From the NCBI RefSeq assembly GCF_014250475.1, contig NZ_CP060204.1:2121001-2185000 (forward strand): a stretch of 64,000 nt of DNA, written 5' to 3'. The notes under the pieces are model-generated. The model saw only the letters and a program-made list of their open reading frames with translations, was not told the origin of the DNA and ran no database searches. Below are positions 25,741 to 34,203 of the stretch, piece after piece. Positions within the stretch are counted from its first letter, which is position 1. Each line of letters begins with the position of its first letter. The DNA is from Selenomonas timonae (GTDB lineage Bacteria; Bacillota; Negativicutes; Selenomonadales; Selenomonadaceae). The translations under genes and the position numbers were made by a program.

Positions 25741-27117
25741 TTAAATATTTTTTGGCATGGCACATTTCAGCGCGTCGCCAATATTCTCCGCACCAAAGAT
25801 CTGCATATCCTCGAACTTCCCCTGCAGCTGCCGATAGTTCTTCATCGGCAGGAGTGCCGCGTGAAACCCCAGCCGCCGCGCCTCAGCAACGCGGAGCTCC
25901 GCCTGTGAGACGGCGCGCACCTCACCCGAGAGCCCGACCTCACCGCAGACGACCATATGCGGACGCGGCAGACGGTTCGCAAAGCTCGATGCCATTGCAA
26001 CGCAGAGTGCGAGATCGGCAGCGGGCTCGTCGAGGCGGATGCCGCCCGCGACCTTGACGTAGACATCCGCCGCGCCGATGGGGAGTTTGACGCGCTTTTC
26101 GAGGACGGCAAGGAGCAGCTGTATGCGCTTCACGTCGACAGAGTCCGCCGTTCTGCGCGGCGGCTGGTACGGCGTCGGCGCAACAAGTGCCTGCACCTCG
26201 ACGAGCAAGGGGCGCGTCCCCTCCACCGTTGGCACGATGATCGAGCCGCTCTCCATTGCGCGCTCGGAGAGAAAGAGCTTCGATGCGTCCGGCACATCGA
26301 CAAGCCCGACGTCGCGCATCTCGAACAGACCAAGCTCGTTCGTGCTGCCGAAGCGATTTTTCACGGCGCGCAGCACGCGATACTCGGCGTTGCGCTCCCC
26401 CTCGAAGTAGAGCACGGTGTCCACGATGTGCTCGAGGACGCGCGGCCCTGCGAGGCTGCCCTCCTTCGTCACATGACCAATGACGAAGACCGCAATGCCA
26501 GCCGTCTTTGCAACGCGCATGAGCTCCATCGCGCACTCGCGCACCTGAGAGACGCTGCCGGGCGCGCTCTCAATGTCGGGACGGTACATGGTCTGGATGG
26601 AATCGATGATAAAGAGTGCGGGCTGCTCGCGCTCCACATGTGCGCAGATCGCATCGAGATTCGTCTCGCTGACGACGAGGAGATCGTCAGCAATCGCCTG
26701 CAGACGATCCGCACGCATGCGAATCTGCCGCGCGCTCTCCTCCCCCGTCACATAAAGGACGCGCTGTCCTGCGCGTGCAATGTCTGCCGAAACGCGCAGC
26801 GTGAGACTCGACTTGCCGACGCCGGGATCGCCGACGATGAGCACCATCGAGCCGGGGATGACACCCCCGCCGAGCACACGGTCAAGTTCCCCCGATCCGG
26901 TCGAGAAGCGCGGCAGATCCTCAACGGCAATCTCGCCGATTGCCTGCGGACGCTCCGCATTCCCCGTACCGACGCCCCTGCGCTCCTCTGCGGGCGGCGT
27001 GACAATCTCCTCCACAAGAGAGTTCCACGCACCGCAGCCGGGGCATTTCCCCATCCACTTGAGCGTATCATAGCCGCAGTTCTGACAGACATATGCAGTC
27101 TTTTTCTTCTTTGCCAT
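25741..27117 (-). CDS. radA: DNA repair protein RadA (Sms)
   Basis: This is a RecA-related helicase that promotes branch migration in recombination. An N-terminal zinc finger (CQNCGYDTLKWMGKCPGCGAWN, residues 10-31) is followed by a RecA-like core with Walker A GDPGVGKS near residue 98. The RadA-specific KNRFGSTNE motif lies near residue 255, and a Lon-like C-terminal domain ends the protein. At 458 aa it is typical. In many Firmicutes radA follows the ctsR-clpC operon, as here. A terminator hairpin lies between clpC and radA. Confidence 0.97.
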   Translation of the reverse strand: MAKKKKTAYVCQNCGYDTLKWMGKCPGCGAWNSLVEEIVTPPAEERRGVGTGNAERPQAIGEIAVEDLPRFSTGSGELDRVLGGGVIPGSMVLIVGDPGVGKSSLTLRVSADIARAGQRVLYVTGEESARQIRMRADRLQAIADDLLVVSETNLDAICAHVEREQPALFIIDSIQTMYRPDIESAPGSVSQVRECAMELMRVAKTAGIAVFVIGHVTKEGSLAGPRVLEHIVDTVLYFEGERNAEYRVLRAVKNRFGSTNELGLFEMRDVGLVDVPDASKLFLSERAMESGSIIVPTVEGTRPLLVEVQALVAPTPYQPPRRTADSVDVKRIQLLLAVLEKRVKLPIGAADVYVKVAGGIRLDEPAADLALCVAMASSFANRLPRPHMVVCGEVGLSGEVRAVSQAELRVAEARRLGFHAALLPMKNYRQLQGKFEDMQIFGAENIGDALKCAMPKNI

Positions 27118-27140
27118 AAAACCCGATTCTTTCCAAAGAA

Positions 27141-27166
27141 AAGGGACTGTTTCATTACAGTCCCTT
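27141..27166 (-). terminator. Terminator after clpC operon
   Basis: Arms AAGGGACTGT (27141-27150) and ACAGTCCCTT (27157-27166) pair perfectly, then TTTTCTTT follows on the minus strand. The stop codon of the 48-codon ORF lies at the loop. Confidence 0.85.
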
Positions 27167-27301
27167 CCATTTACTTATCAGAGCCCGCAGCACCGCACGG
27201 GCGAGCCAGTACAGCGACCAGCCCAGATTGAGGAGGAAGTCCCCCGCGCGCCCCGCGCGTGTCGGCGATGCCAAAAAATTGACAGACCGCTCATACTTCA
27301 T
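27155..27301 (-). CDS. Putative 48-residue protein overlapping the end of clpC
   Basis: An ATG within the last codons of clpC opens a frame beginning [20 protein letters not shown] and continuing with DFLLNLGWSLYWLARAVLRAL, ending ISKWKGL. The overlap with clpC is 11 bases, so translation could be coupled. The C-terminal half is hydrophobic with spaced Arg residues and could be an amphipathic or membrane helix. The ribosome site is weak (CAGG). The frame fills the space between clpC and the terminator exactly. It could be chance in GC-rich DNA. No known family is recognised. Confidence 0.45.
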   Translation of the reverse strand: MKYERSVNFLASPTRAGRAGDFLLNLGWSLYWLARAVLRALISKWKGL

Positions 27302-29795
27302 GATAGGATGCCTGCTTATCGCCCTTGACGCGCTTGTTGCGGCTTGTATCCTTCTTTACGAAGTCAAGCCCGTCACCAGACTTGCGCACGGAGATGATAT
27401 CCCCCGCCGTGAAGTCGCGTGCGAGAATACGCTCGGCAAGCTCGTCCTCGATGTTCTTCTGAATCGCACGGCGCAGCGGACGCGCACCGAATTTGACATC
27501 CGTCCCCTTCGAGATGAGCACACGCTTTGCCGACGCGCTGACCTCGATGTTGATCTCCTGCTCGGCAAGGCGTGCCTTGACATCGCGCAGGAGGATGTCC
27601 ACAATCTTCGTCAGCTCGGGCTCTCCCAGTGCATTGAAGACAATCATATCGTCTATGCGGTTGAGGAATTCCGGACGGAAGATCTTCTTGACCTCCTCCA
27701 TGACGCGCTTCTTCGCGCGCTCCTCGTCCGTGTCCTTCGCCTTTGCTCCGATGGAGAAGCCAATTGTGCCCGTCGTCGAACGCAGGTGGTTTGCACCTGC
27801 ATTTGAGGTCATAATGATGATTGTATTGCGAAAATCCGTGACCGTGCCCTGCCCATCCGTGAGACGTCCGTCCTCAAGCACCTGCAGGAGCATGTGGAAG
27901 ACATCGGGGTGCGCCTTCTCCACCTCGTCAAAGAGGATGATGGAAAACGGCTTCTTGCGCACGGCCTCCGTGAGCTGCCCCCCCTCCTCGTAGCCGACGT
28001 AGCCCGGAGGCGCACCGACGAGACGCGCCGTCGTATGCTTCTCCATGTACTCGGACATATCGAAGCGGATAATCGCATCCTCAGAGCCGAATACAGACTC
28101 CGCAAGTGCCCGTGCAAGCTCCGTCTTTCCTACGCCCGTCGAGCCGAGGAAAAGGAAGGAGCCGATCGGGCGGCGCGGATCCTTGACACCCGCACGAGCG
28201 CGCCGCACCGCCTTCGAGACGGCGCGTACCGCCTCGTCCTGACCGATGACGCGACGCCCGATGTGCTTCTCGAGCGCGAGGAGACGATCGGACTCCTTCG
28301 CCGCGATTCGCTGGACGGGAATGCCCGTCCACTGCGCCACAACAGCAGCAATATCGTCCTCTGTCACCACGATCTCCGCCCGCTGATCCTCGCCGCGACG
28401 CGACGCCTCAAGCTGGGCGCGCAGTTCCTGCTCGCGGTCGCGCAGTTCGGCTGCCGCCTCATAGTCCTGCCCGCTGATCGCAGCATCCTTCTGCCGGACG
28501 ATCTCCGTGATCTCCGCGCGCAGACCCACAAGCTGATCCGTTCCGCCCGTGTTCTTCATGCGCACGCGCGATGCCGCCTCGTCGACGAGGTCGATTGCCT
28601 TGTCCGGCAGCCAGCGATCCGTGATGTATCGCTTCGAGAGGCGCACAGCCGCGCGCACGGCGTTATCCTCGATGCGCGCACGGTGGAACTCCTCGTATTT
28701 GCTGCGCAGACCAAAGAGAATCTGCTCCGCATCCTCCTCGCCCGGCTCCTCCACCATAACGGTCTGGAAGCGGCGTGCGAGAGCGGAGTCCTTCGCAAAA
28801 TGCTTCTTGTACTCGCTGAGCGTCGTTGCGCCGATGATCTGCATCTCGCCGCGCGCAAGAGCGGGCTTCAGAATATTTGCCGCATCAAGAGAGCCCTCCG
28901 CGCCGCCGGCGCGGATGAGCGTGTGAATCTCGTCGATGAAGAGGATGATGTTCTTCGCCTTAATGACATCATCCACGACATTCTTGAGCCGCTCCTCGAA
29001 CTCGCCACGATACTTCGTCCCCGCCACGAGCGCCGTCATCGACAGTGTGACGACACGCTTGTCCTCGAGGAGGAATGGCACCTCGCCGTCTGCAATGCGC
29101 TGGGCAAGCCCCTCTGCAATCGCGGTCTTTCCGACCCCCGCCTCCCCGAGGAGGATGGGGTTGTTCTTCGTACGGCGTGCGAGGATCTGGATCACGCGGT
29201 CGATCTCCGCCGCGCGCCCAATGACGGGATCAATCCCGCCCGTCCGCGCAACGCCGATCAGATCACGCCCGAATTTCTTGAGCGATGCGGGCAGACCTTT
29301 CGCGCCTCCTTTGTTCGGTTTTCTGCGCGAGGACTTCTCCTTCGACTCCTCCGCCTCGCTCATGCGTTCAAGCACCTCGCTCTGCAGCTCCTCGATGTCG
29401 ACGTCCAGCTCCTCGAGCGTATGGACGGCAGTGCCCTCCGCCTCCGTGAGCAAGCTGAGCAGAATGTGCTCCGTCGTCACAAAGGAACGCTCCTCGCGGG
29501 CGGTGTCGATTGCGCCCTGCATGACGCGCTGGGCACGGCGCGTGTAGTACGGTACATCCTCGGCCGGGTGCAGGACATCCTGAAACCCGTCCGAATTGCG
29601 AATCACCTGCTCCGCACTGTCATAATCCGCGCCGAACTTATCCAGCACCTCCGCTGCAATGGTGTCACGCATGTGCATGATCCCCAGCAGAAGCTGGCCT
29701 GTTCCGATGTATCCCTTGCCGCGCCGCTGCGCAATATACTGTGAAAACTCTACGGCTTTAATCGCCGCCTGTGTAAAAAATTGACGGTAGTTCAA
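27291..29795 (-). CDS. clpC: ATP-dependent Clp protease ATP-binding subunit ClpC
   Basis: This class I Hsp100 unfoldase works with ClpP and with the McsB arginine-tagging system. The order is a Clp_N double repeat (residues about 1-140), a first AAA+ with GEAGVGKT, a middle UVR/coiled-coil linker ([16 protein letters not shown]), a second AAA+ with GSTGVGKT, and a C-terminal D2 small domain. I chose the TTG at 29795 (834 aa). It is preceded by GAGGAGGGGG and gives the standard [18 protein letters not shown] opening. A longer reading to 29948 runs into mcsB. It ends the ctsR-mcsA-mcsB-clpC operon. Confidence 0.97.
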   Translation of the reverse strand: MNYRQFFTQAAIKAVEFSQYIAQRRGKGYIGTGQLLLGIMHMRDTIAAEVLDKFGADYDSAEQVIRNSDGFQDVLHPAEDVPYYTRRAQRVMQGAIDTAREERSFVTTEHILLSLLTEAEGTAVHTLEELDVDIEELQSEVLERMSEAEESKEKSSRRKPNKGGAKGLPASLKKFGRDLIGVARTGGIDPVIGRAAEIDRVIQILARRTKNNPILLGEAGVGKTAIAEGLAQRIADGEVPFLLEDKRVVTLSMTALVAGTKYRGEFEERLKNVVDDVIKAKNIILFIDEIHTLIRAGGAEGSLDAANILKPALARGEMQIIGATTLSEYKKHFAKDSALARRFQTVMVEEPGEEDAEQILFGLRSKYEEFHRARIEDNAVRAAVRLSKRYITDRWLPDKAIDLVDEAASRVRMKNTGGTDQLVGLRAEITEIVRQKDAAISGQDYEAAAELRDREQELRAQLEASRRGEDQRAEIVVTEDDIAAVVAQWTGIPVQRIAAKESDRLLALEKHIGRRVIGQDEAVRAVSKAVRRARAGVKDPRRPIGSFLFLGSTGVGKTELARALAESVFGSEDAIIRFDMSEYMEKHTTARLVGAPPGYVGYEEGGQLTEAVRKKPFSIILFDEVEKAHPDVFHMLLQVLEDGRLTDGQGTVTDFRNTIIIMTSNAGANHLRSTTGTIGFSIGAKAKDTDEERAKKRVMEEVKKIFRPEFLNRIDDMIVFNALGEPELTKIVDILLRDVKARLAEQEINIEVSASAKRVLISKGTDVKFGARPLRRAIQKNIEDELAERILARDFTAGDIISVRKSGDGLDFVKKDTSRNKRVKGDKQASYHEV

Positions 29796-29808
29796 GCTGT
29801 CCCCCTCC

Positions 29809-30879
29809 TCATCCCTGCGTTCGATATTTTTGTAAGATCGCGCGCACACGCGAAGCGCGTATGGCGCTGATTTCCCCCGTTGATAGATTTTCGTTTTCTG
29901 CCGCATACTTGAGATAACCGTCGCGTGCCGCAACGATGATCTCCGCATAGCAGTCCGGTGTCACCTCTTTGATGATCCCCCGGTCAATGCCGTAGCGCAC
30001 GCGCGAAACGAGAGCGAAGAGCTCCTGCTCCGTCAGCGAGCGCGCATAGGACAGGATGCCAAAGGCACGCCATATGCCGTCCTCGATCCCATCCTTACCA
30101 AAGTAGGAAAGTGCCTTGCGTGCACGCCGCTCATGTGCGGCGATCTCTCCCGCAGCCGTCTGCAAATTCTCGATCATCTCCGCCTCTGAGTAACCGAGGG
30201 TGAGCTGATTGGAAATCTTGTAGAAATGTGCCCCCTCGCCAATCCCCTCGAGCGGGTGCACAGCAAGTCCAAGCTGCGGCGATGTATTGACAATATTCTC
30301 GATGTTGCGCGTGTATACCAGCCCCGGCAGATGAAGGATGACCGAGGCGCGCAGCCCCGTCCCAAGGTTCGTCGGATATGCCGTCAGGTAACCCATCGTC
30401 TCATCAAAGGCGAGGTCGAGATGCGCCTCGATATAGTCATCTACGCGCGACGCCATCTCGAATGCCTGCGTAAGCGAAAGCCCCGGCGACATCGACTGAA
30501 TCCTGAGATGATCGTCCTCATTGACGAGAATGCTGATGCGCGTATTGGCGCTGATATATGCGAGCCGATGCGGCTGCACCTCGGCAAATTTCTCACTAAT
30601 AAGGCGCTTCTCGATTAGAACCTCACGCTGCAGAGCCGTCAGCTCATCGAGTGCAATGCGGTCAAACGGCTGCCCAAGCTCTGCCCCGAGTCCCGCAAGG
30701 ACAGGGTCAAGTGTCTCTTGAATCTGCGCCAGCTGCGCGAGATTGGCACGCCCCGGGAACGGGAGCGATACGAGATTGCGTGCCAGCCGCACGCGGCTCG
30801 AGATCACGACATCGCTGTCCGCGCCCTCCGTGCCGAACCACGAGAGCCGACTGCTCCGAAGGAGCTCATCAACTGCCAT
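29809..30879 (-). CDS. mcsB: Protein arginine kinase McsB
   Basis: This kinase phosphorylates arginines on misfolded proteins and on CtsR, marking them for ClpCP. It resembles phosphagen kinases, with the ATP-binding SSRVRLARNLVSLPFPG near residue 28. Further motifs are NTRISILVNEDDHLRIQS around residue 115 and HLPGLVYTRN around 185. At 356 aa it has the normal length. It overlaps mcsA by 11 bases upstream and is followed by clpC after 13 bases, indicating tight coupling within the operon. Confidence 0.97.
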   Translation of the reverse strand: MAVDELLRSSRLSWFGTEGADSDVVISSRVRLARNLVSLPFPGRANLAQLAQIQETLDPVLAGLGAELGQPFDRIALDELTALQREVLIEKRLISEKFAEVQPHRLAYISANTRISILVNEDDHLRIQSMSPGLSLTQAFEMASRVDDYIEAHLDLAFDETMGYLTAYPTNLGTGLRASVILHLPGLVYTRNIENIVNTSPQLGLAVHPLEGIGEGAHFYKISNQLTLGYSEAEMIENLQTAAGEIAAHERRARKALSYFGKDGIEDGIWRAFGILSYARSLTEQELFALVSRVRYGIDRGIIKEVTPDCYAEIIVAARDGYLKYAAENENLSTGEISAIRASRVRAILQKYRTQG

Positions 30880-31399
30880 AGGGCTGCTCCTCCATGCGGC
30901 TCTCGAGGCTGCGAATCCGATCGCGGTACTCCGCAGCCTTCTCGTACTCCTCGCGCGCCACCGCCTCCTTCAAGCGGGCGCGCAGCTGCTCCGCCTCCTG
31001 ACGAAGCATGATCGAACTCCCCGAGCGGCGCGGAATCTTGCCGCGGTGGACACTCGCACCGTGAATCCGCCGCAGGAGCGGCGTGAGCTCGTGATGAAAC
31101 GTCTCGTAACAGACCGAGCAGCCAATCTGCCCCGTCTGCGGAAAATCCTGAAACTGCACGCCGCAGTTCGGACATGTGATATGCGGTGCGTCCTCTTCTG
31201 CCGCTGTATCCTGCTGGTTGCTGCCGAAGATTCCCTTAAGGAAATCCTCTGCCGAGACATTTTCCTGCTGTGCGCGGAAGATCGATGCTCCATAGCGTGC
31301 CGCGCAGCTCATACATATATTTTTTTCACTCCGACCGCCCGGCCCGATCTGCACAATGTGCACAATCGCGTCATTGCGGCCGCATTCCTCACAGATCAT
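30869..31399 (-). CDS. mcsA: McsA, zinc-binding activator of McsB
   Basis: This is a small adaptor that stimulates McsB and modulates CtsR. It has paired CxxC motifs: Cys3/Cys6 (ICEEC), a second pair near residue 31 (CMSC), a third near 76 (CPNC) and a fourth near 95 (CSVC). A C-terminal UVR domain follows (RQEAEQLRARLKEAVAREEYEKAAEYRDRI). At 176 aa it is normal. It lies between ctsR and mcsB in the classic order. Confidence 0.95.
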   Translation of the reverse strand: MICEECGRNDAIVHIVQIGPGGRSEKNICMSCAARYGASIFRAQQENVSAEDFLKGIFGSNQQDTAAEEDAPHITCPNCGVQFQDFPQTGQIGCSVCYETFHHELTPLLRRIHGASVHRGKIPRRSGSSIMLRQEAEQLRARLKEAVAREEYEKAAEYRDRIRSLESRMEEQPYGS

Positions 31400-31459
31400 A
31401 ACGATTGCCTTTCCGTCCGGCGCCTCTGATGCAGCGTCCTTTTTATCTATATCGAACAG

Positions 31460-31915
31460 CTATCGGAAATTCTCCAGTGTCAATATCATTGTTTTCAGCA
31501 TTTGGACACGCTCCTTAGCGGCGAGGGTCTCCGAGTGGAACAGCCCCGTCACCACCTGCATGAGAAGCGCAGCCTCGCGCGTCTCCACCATCCCGTGTTG
31601 GGCGAGGTAACGCACCATCGACTGCACCGTCTCCATGTCGGTCTCTTCGTTGATCTTCGACAGCATGTCCTGATAGACGAGATCACGCAGCGGCACTTGA
31701 ACAATGCGGATGAACCCGCCCAGCCCGCGCCGCGACTCTACTACGAATCCTTTATCCTGCGTAAAACGCGTGGAGAGCACATAGCTGATCTGCGACGGCG
31801 CGCATGAAATCTCATCTGCAATCTCCGTCCGCCGCAGCTCCACCTGCCCATCCTGCCGTGTGGCGAGCTGACGGAGAATGTAGGACTCAATCATATCGGC
31901 AATGTTGCTCATCAT
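31460..31915 (-). CDS. ctsR: CtsR, repressor of class III heat-shock genes
   Basis: This winged-HTH repressor controls clp genes. The N-terminal segment (NIADMIESYILRQLATRQDGQVELRRTEIADEISCAPSQISYVLSTRFT) is the DNA-binding domain. The Gly-rich wing GFVVESRRGLGGFIRIVQV, around residue 60, is the McsB-sensitive thermosensor loop. At 151 aa it has the normal length. It is the first gene of its operon, with AAGGTGAT before the ATG. It should repress its own promoter, whose spacer contains one good CtsR half-site. Confidence 0.97.
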   Translation of the reverse strand: MMSNIADMIESYILRQLATRQDGQVELRRTEIADEISCAPSQISYVLSTRFTQDKGFVVESRRGLGGFIRIVQVPLRDLVYQDMLSKINEETDMETVQSMVRYLAQHGMVETREAALLMQVVTGLFHSETLAAKERVQMLKTMILTLENFR

Positions 31916-31951
31916 ATCACCTTCTCTGTTTCCTTAATTGTGCTTTTCTAT

Positions 31952-31980
31952 ATTATATTTGTTTTTTTGACTTTTTGCAA
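31952..31980 (-). promoter_or_regulatory. ctsR operon promoter with partial CtsR box
   Basis: On the minus strand, TTGCAA (31980-31975) and TATAAT (31957-31952) are 17 bases apart. The spacer has AGTCAAA followed 3 bases later by a degenerate ACAAA. The CtsR consensus is two RGTCAAA heptamers with a 3-base gap. Confidence 0.7.
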
Positions 31981-32054
31981 GTAGCAATTATATTTTGGTA
32001 GATATTTTTATACGAGCATATCCCAATAGGTGTTGATTGAAAATCAAATCATAC

Positions 32055-32083
32055 TTGCAAAGTAATAACTTTTAGGGCATAAT
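32055..32083 (+). promoter_or_regulatory. Sigma-A promoter of the small secreted protein
   Basis: TTGCAA (32055-32060) and CATAAT (32078-32083) are 17 bases apart, 33 bases before the ATG. Confidence 0.65.
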
Positions 32084-32115
32084 CACGCATATCATGTCCC
32101 GAAAGGAGTATCCAT

Positions 32116-32337
32116 ATGCTCAAAAAGATTGCGCTCGCTACCATCGCTGCCGTTGCACTCTCCGCTGCAGCGCCTGCGCTCGCGACGGACTATCTGGCGA
32201 ATACGAAGTCCGGCAAGTTCCACTATGCCACCTGTCGAACGATCAAACATCCCGACGCGCCGCATTTCGTTCCCTACAGTTCGCGCGAAGCAGCGATTTC
32301 CGACGGCTATGAGCCCTGCGGCGTATGTCGTCCGTAA
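32116..32337 (+). CDS. Small secreted protein with Ada-like Cys motif
   Basis: This is a 73-residue protein with a clear signal peptide (KKIALATIAAVALSAAAPALA, cleavage near residue 23). The mature part reads YLANTKSGKFHYATCRTIK ... YSSREAAISDGYEPCGVC. Cys40, Cys68 and Cys71, with His36, could bind one metal ion. The pattern resembles the Ada metal-binding domain and the small tail domain found on some secreted nucleases, here on its own. The ribosome site AAAGGAG and promoter are clear. A perfect terminator follows. Function is unknown; periplasmic metal or nucleic-acid binding is conjecture. Confidence 0.82.
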   Translation: MLKKIALATIAAVALSAAAPALATDYLANTKSGKFHYATCRTIKHPDAPHFVPYSSREAAISDGYEPCGVCRP

Positions 32338-32338
32338 C

Positions 32339-32375
32339 AGCAAAGAGGCACCGGTATAACCGGTGCCTCTTTGCT
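32339..32375 (+). terminator. Bidirectional terminator
   Basis: Seventeen-base arms AGCAAAGAGGCACCGGT (32339-32355) and ACCGGTGCCTCTTTGCT (32359-32375) pair perfectly around ATA. It lies between converging genes and overlaps the last codon of the ABC transporter. Confidence 0.88.
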
Positions 32376-34122
32376 ATGTTGCGTGCCATGCGCCTCCTGC
32401 CGTGAGCAGAAGTTTGCGCTCGTGGTAGGCACCCACACGACGCCTGTGTGCGATGCTGACAACAGCAGCGTCCGCACAATCCGTCCAGAGGAGCCGATAC
32501 ATGCGATCCTCGTTCTCCTCGTCAAGCGCCGAGGTCGCCTCATCGAGAAAGATCCATTTTGGCTTCAGCAACAGCGCCTTTGCAAATGCAAGTCTCTGCT
32601 GCTCGCCGAGCGAGAGTACCTGCGCCCAGTTCTCCTCCTGATCGAGACGCGGGATAAATGACGCCAAATTCGCCTTTTCGAGAGCAGTCTCAATCTCTGC
32701 CGTATGCGCCGCATCCTCCGCTGCGGGATAGAGAAGTGCCGCACGCAGCGTCCCCATTGGCAGATAGGATTTCTGCGGCAAGAAGAGCATCTCCGCTCCC
32801 TGCGGCATGGTAATGCTGCCAGATCCATACGGCCAGATTCCCGCAATCGCGCGCAGGAGAGTACTCTTGCCAATGCCCGAGGGTCCCTCGATGAAGAGGT
32901 GCTCCCCGCGCGTGAGATCAAAGGAAAGATCCTTTGTCAGCACGCGCCCATCCGGCTGACAGACGGTAAGCTCCTTGACCGAAAGGCTCTCTCCTGCCTC
33001 TGTGCGGCGCACATTGGAGGCAGACATCGTGCGCTCGACCTGCTCCATGTGATTGCGGAAGTCCGTAAGACGGTGCACGACCGTCTGAAACTGTGCAATC
33101 GACGCCTCCGTTGGCGAGTAGTAGCGCAGGACGAGGAAGGACAGAGAGTTGACGACCTGCTGAAATGCAACCGCCGTCTGCATCAGTCCGCCGAACTGCA
33201 TCTCCCCAGCGAAGATGCGCGGCACAGCAACCATATACGGAAAGAGGAAACCGATGCGCCAGTGCAGCTCCGTGACCCACGTGAGTTGTACGCGCCGCAG
33301 CATGAGGCTGAAAAAATTCCGCCGCACGTCATTGAATCGCCCAAGCGCCCCTGCGCTCTCGCGCTCCTCTCCGCCGTAGAACGCTATGCTCTCGAAATGC
33401 TCACGCAGACGTGCAAGCCCAAAGCGCAGATCTGCCTCATACTCCTGCTGGCGGTTACTCAGGCGCACGATTGGACGCCCCGCCCAGAGCGTTGCCCCTG
33501 TGCCAAGCAGCGCATAAAGAATCGCAAGCCACACCATATAGCCGGGCAGGGCAAAATTCTCGCCGAAAAGAGGAATATCCAGAATACCCGACAGTCCCCA
33601 AAGAACTGCCCCGAAGGACGAGATGCGCATTGCGGCATTGAAGATCCCGAGCGTCAAATTGAGAAAGTACGAGACGAAGAGACGCACGTCATCTGTAATG
33701 CGCTGGTCGGGGTTATCGACAGCGCTCTTTCCATCCACGCTGAGTTCCTCATCAATCTGCATGAGGTAGTATGTCCGCCCCGAAAGCCAGCGGCGGACGA
33801 AGTCATCAACGAGCCACGTGCGCCATTTGATCTCAAGGTATTGCATGAGATAGTTGCGCCCGACCTCCATCGCGATGAAGGCAACCATATACATCGGCCA
33901 GTATTTCAGATAGAAAAAGAAGCTGTCCGAATCCATCTCCTGAATGGTATCGTAGAACATCTTCTGCCATGCATTGTAGTCCACCATGACGGAAACATAG
34001 TACGCCTGCAGACCGAGAATCACGGCGGCGAGCAAGAACATCGTCCATCGCGTACGCATACGCCAAAAGCCGCGCATGAGACTCCATACATCGCGGAAAA
34101 AGGCGCGGTTATATCGTGTCAA
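32374..34122 (-). CDS. ABC transporter, fused permease/ATPase of the SbmA/BacA-YddA type
   Basis: This half-transporter probably acts as a homodimer. The N-terminal permease domain (residues about 1-330, ABC_membrane_2 type) opens FRDVWSLMRGFWRMRTRW and includes EIKWRTWLVDDFVRRWLSGRTYYLMQ. The C-terminal ATPase has Walker A GPSGIGKST near residue 415, signature LSLGEQQRLAFA and Walker B WIFLDEATSALD. At 582 aa it matches the YddA/Rv1819c architecture. Relatives import peptides, bleomycin or cobalamin. It follows a TonB-dependent receptor on the same strand, so it could carry that receptor's ligand, which is inference. A hairpin separates the two. Confidence 0.93.
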   Translation of the reverse strand: MTRYNRAFFRDVWSLMRGFWRMRTRWTMFLLAAVILGLQAYYVSVMVDYNAWQKMFYDTIQEMDSDSFFFYLKYWPMYMVAFIAMEVGRNYLMQYLEIKWRTWLVDDFVRRWLSGRTYYLMQIDEELSVDGKSAVDNPDQRITDDVRLFVSYFLNLTLGIFNAAMRISSFGAVLWGLSGILDIPLFGENFALPGYMVWLAILYALLGTGATLWAGRPIVRLSNRQQEYEADLRFGLARLREHFESIAFYGGEERESAGALGRFNDVRRNFFSLMLRRVQLTWVTELHWRIGFLFPYMVAVPRIFAGEMQFGGLMQTAVAFQQVVNSLSFLVLRYYSPTEASIAQFQTVVHRLTDFRNHMEQVERTMSASNVRRTEAGESLSVKELTVCQPDGRVLTKDLSFDLTRGEHLFIEGPSGIGKSTLLRAIAGIWPYGSGSITMPQGAEMLFLPQKSYLPMGTLRAALLYPAAEDAAHTAEIETALEKANLASFIPRLDQEENWAQVLSLGEQQRLAFAKALLLKPKWIFLDEATSALDEENEDRMYRLLWTDCADAAVVSIAHRRRVGAYHERKLLLTAGGAWHAT

Positions 34123-34149
34123 TCCATCACTCCCCCATCAAGGCACGAA

Positions 34150-34177
34150 AAGAACCACGCAGCTGCGTGGTTCTTTC
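34150..34177 (-). terminator. Hairpin after the second TonB-dependent receptor
   Basis: A perfect palindrome (arms AAAGAACCACGCAG and CTGCGTGGTTCTTT) is followed on the minus strand by TTTTCG. The T-run is short, so some read-through into the ABC transporter is plausible. Confidence 0.65.
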
Positions 34178-34203
34178 GAGCCATATGCTCACTATGTGAA
34201 TGC

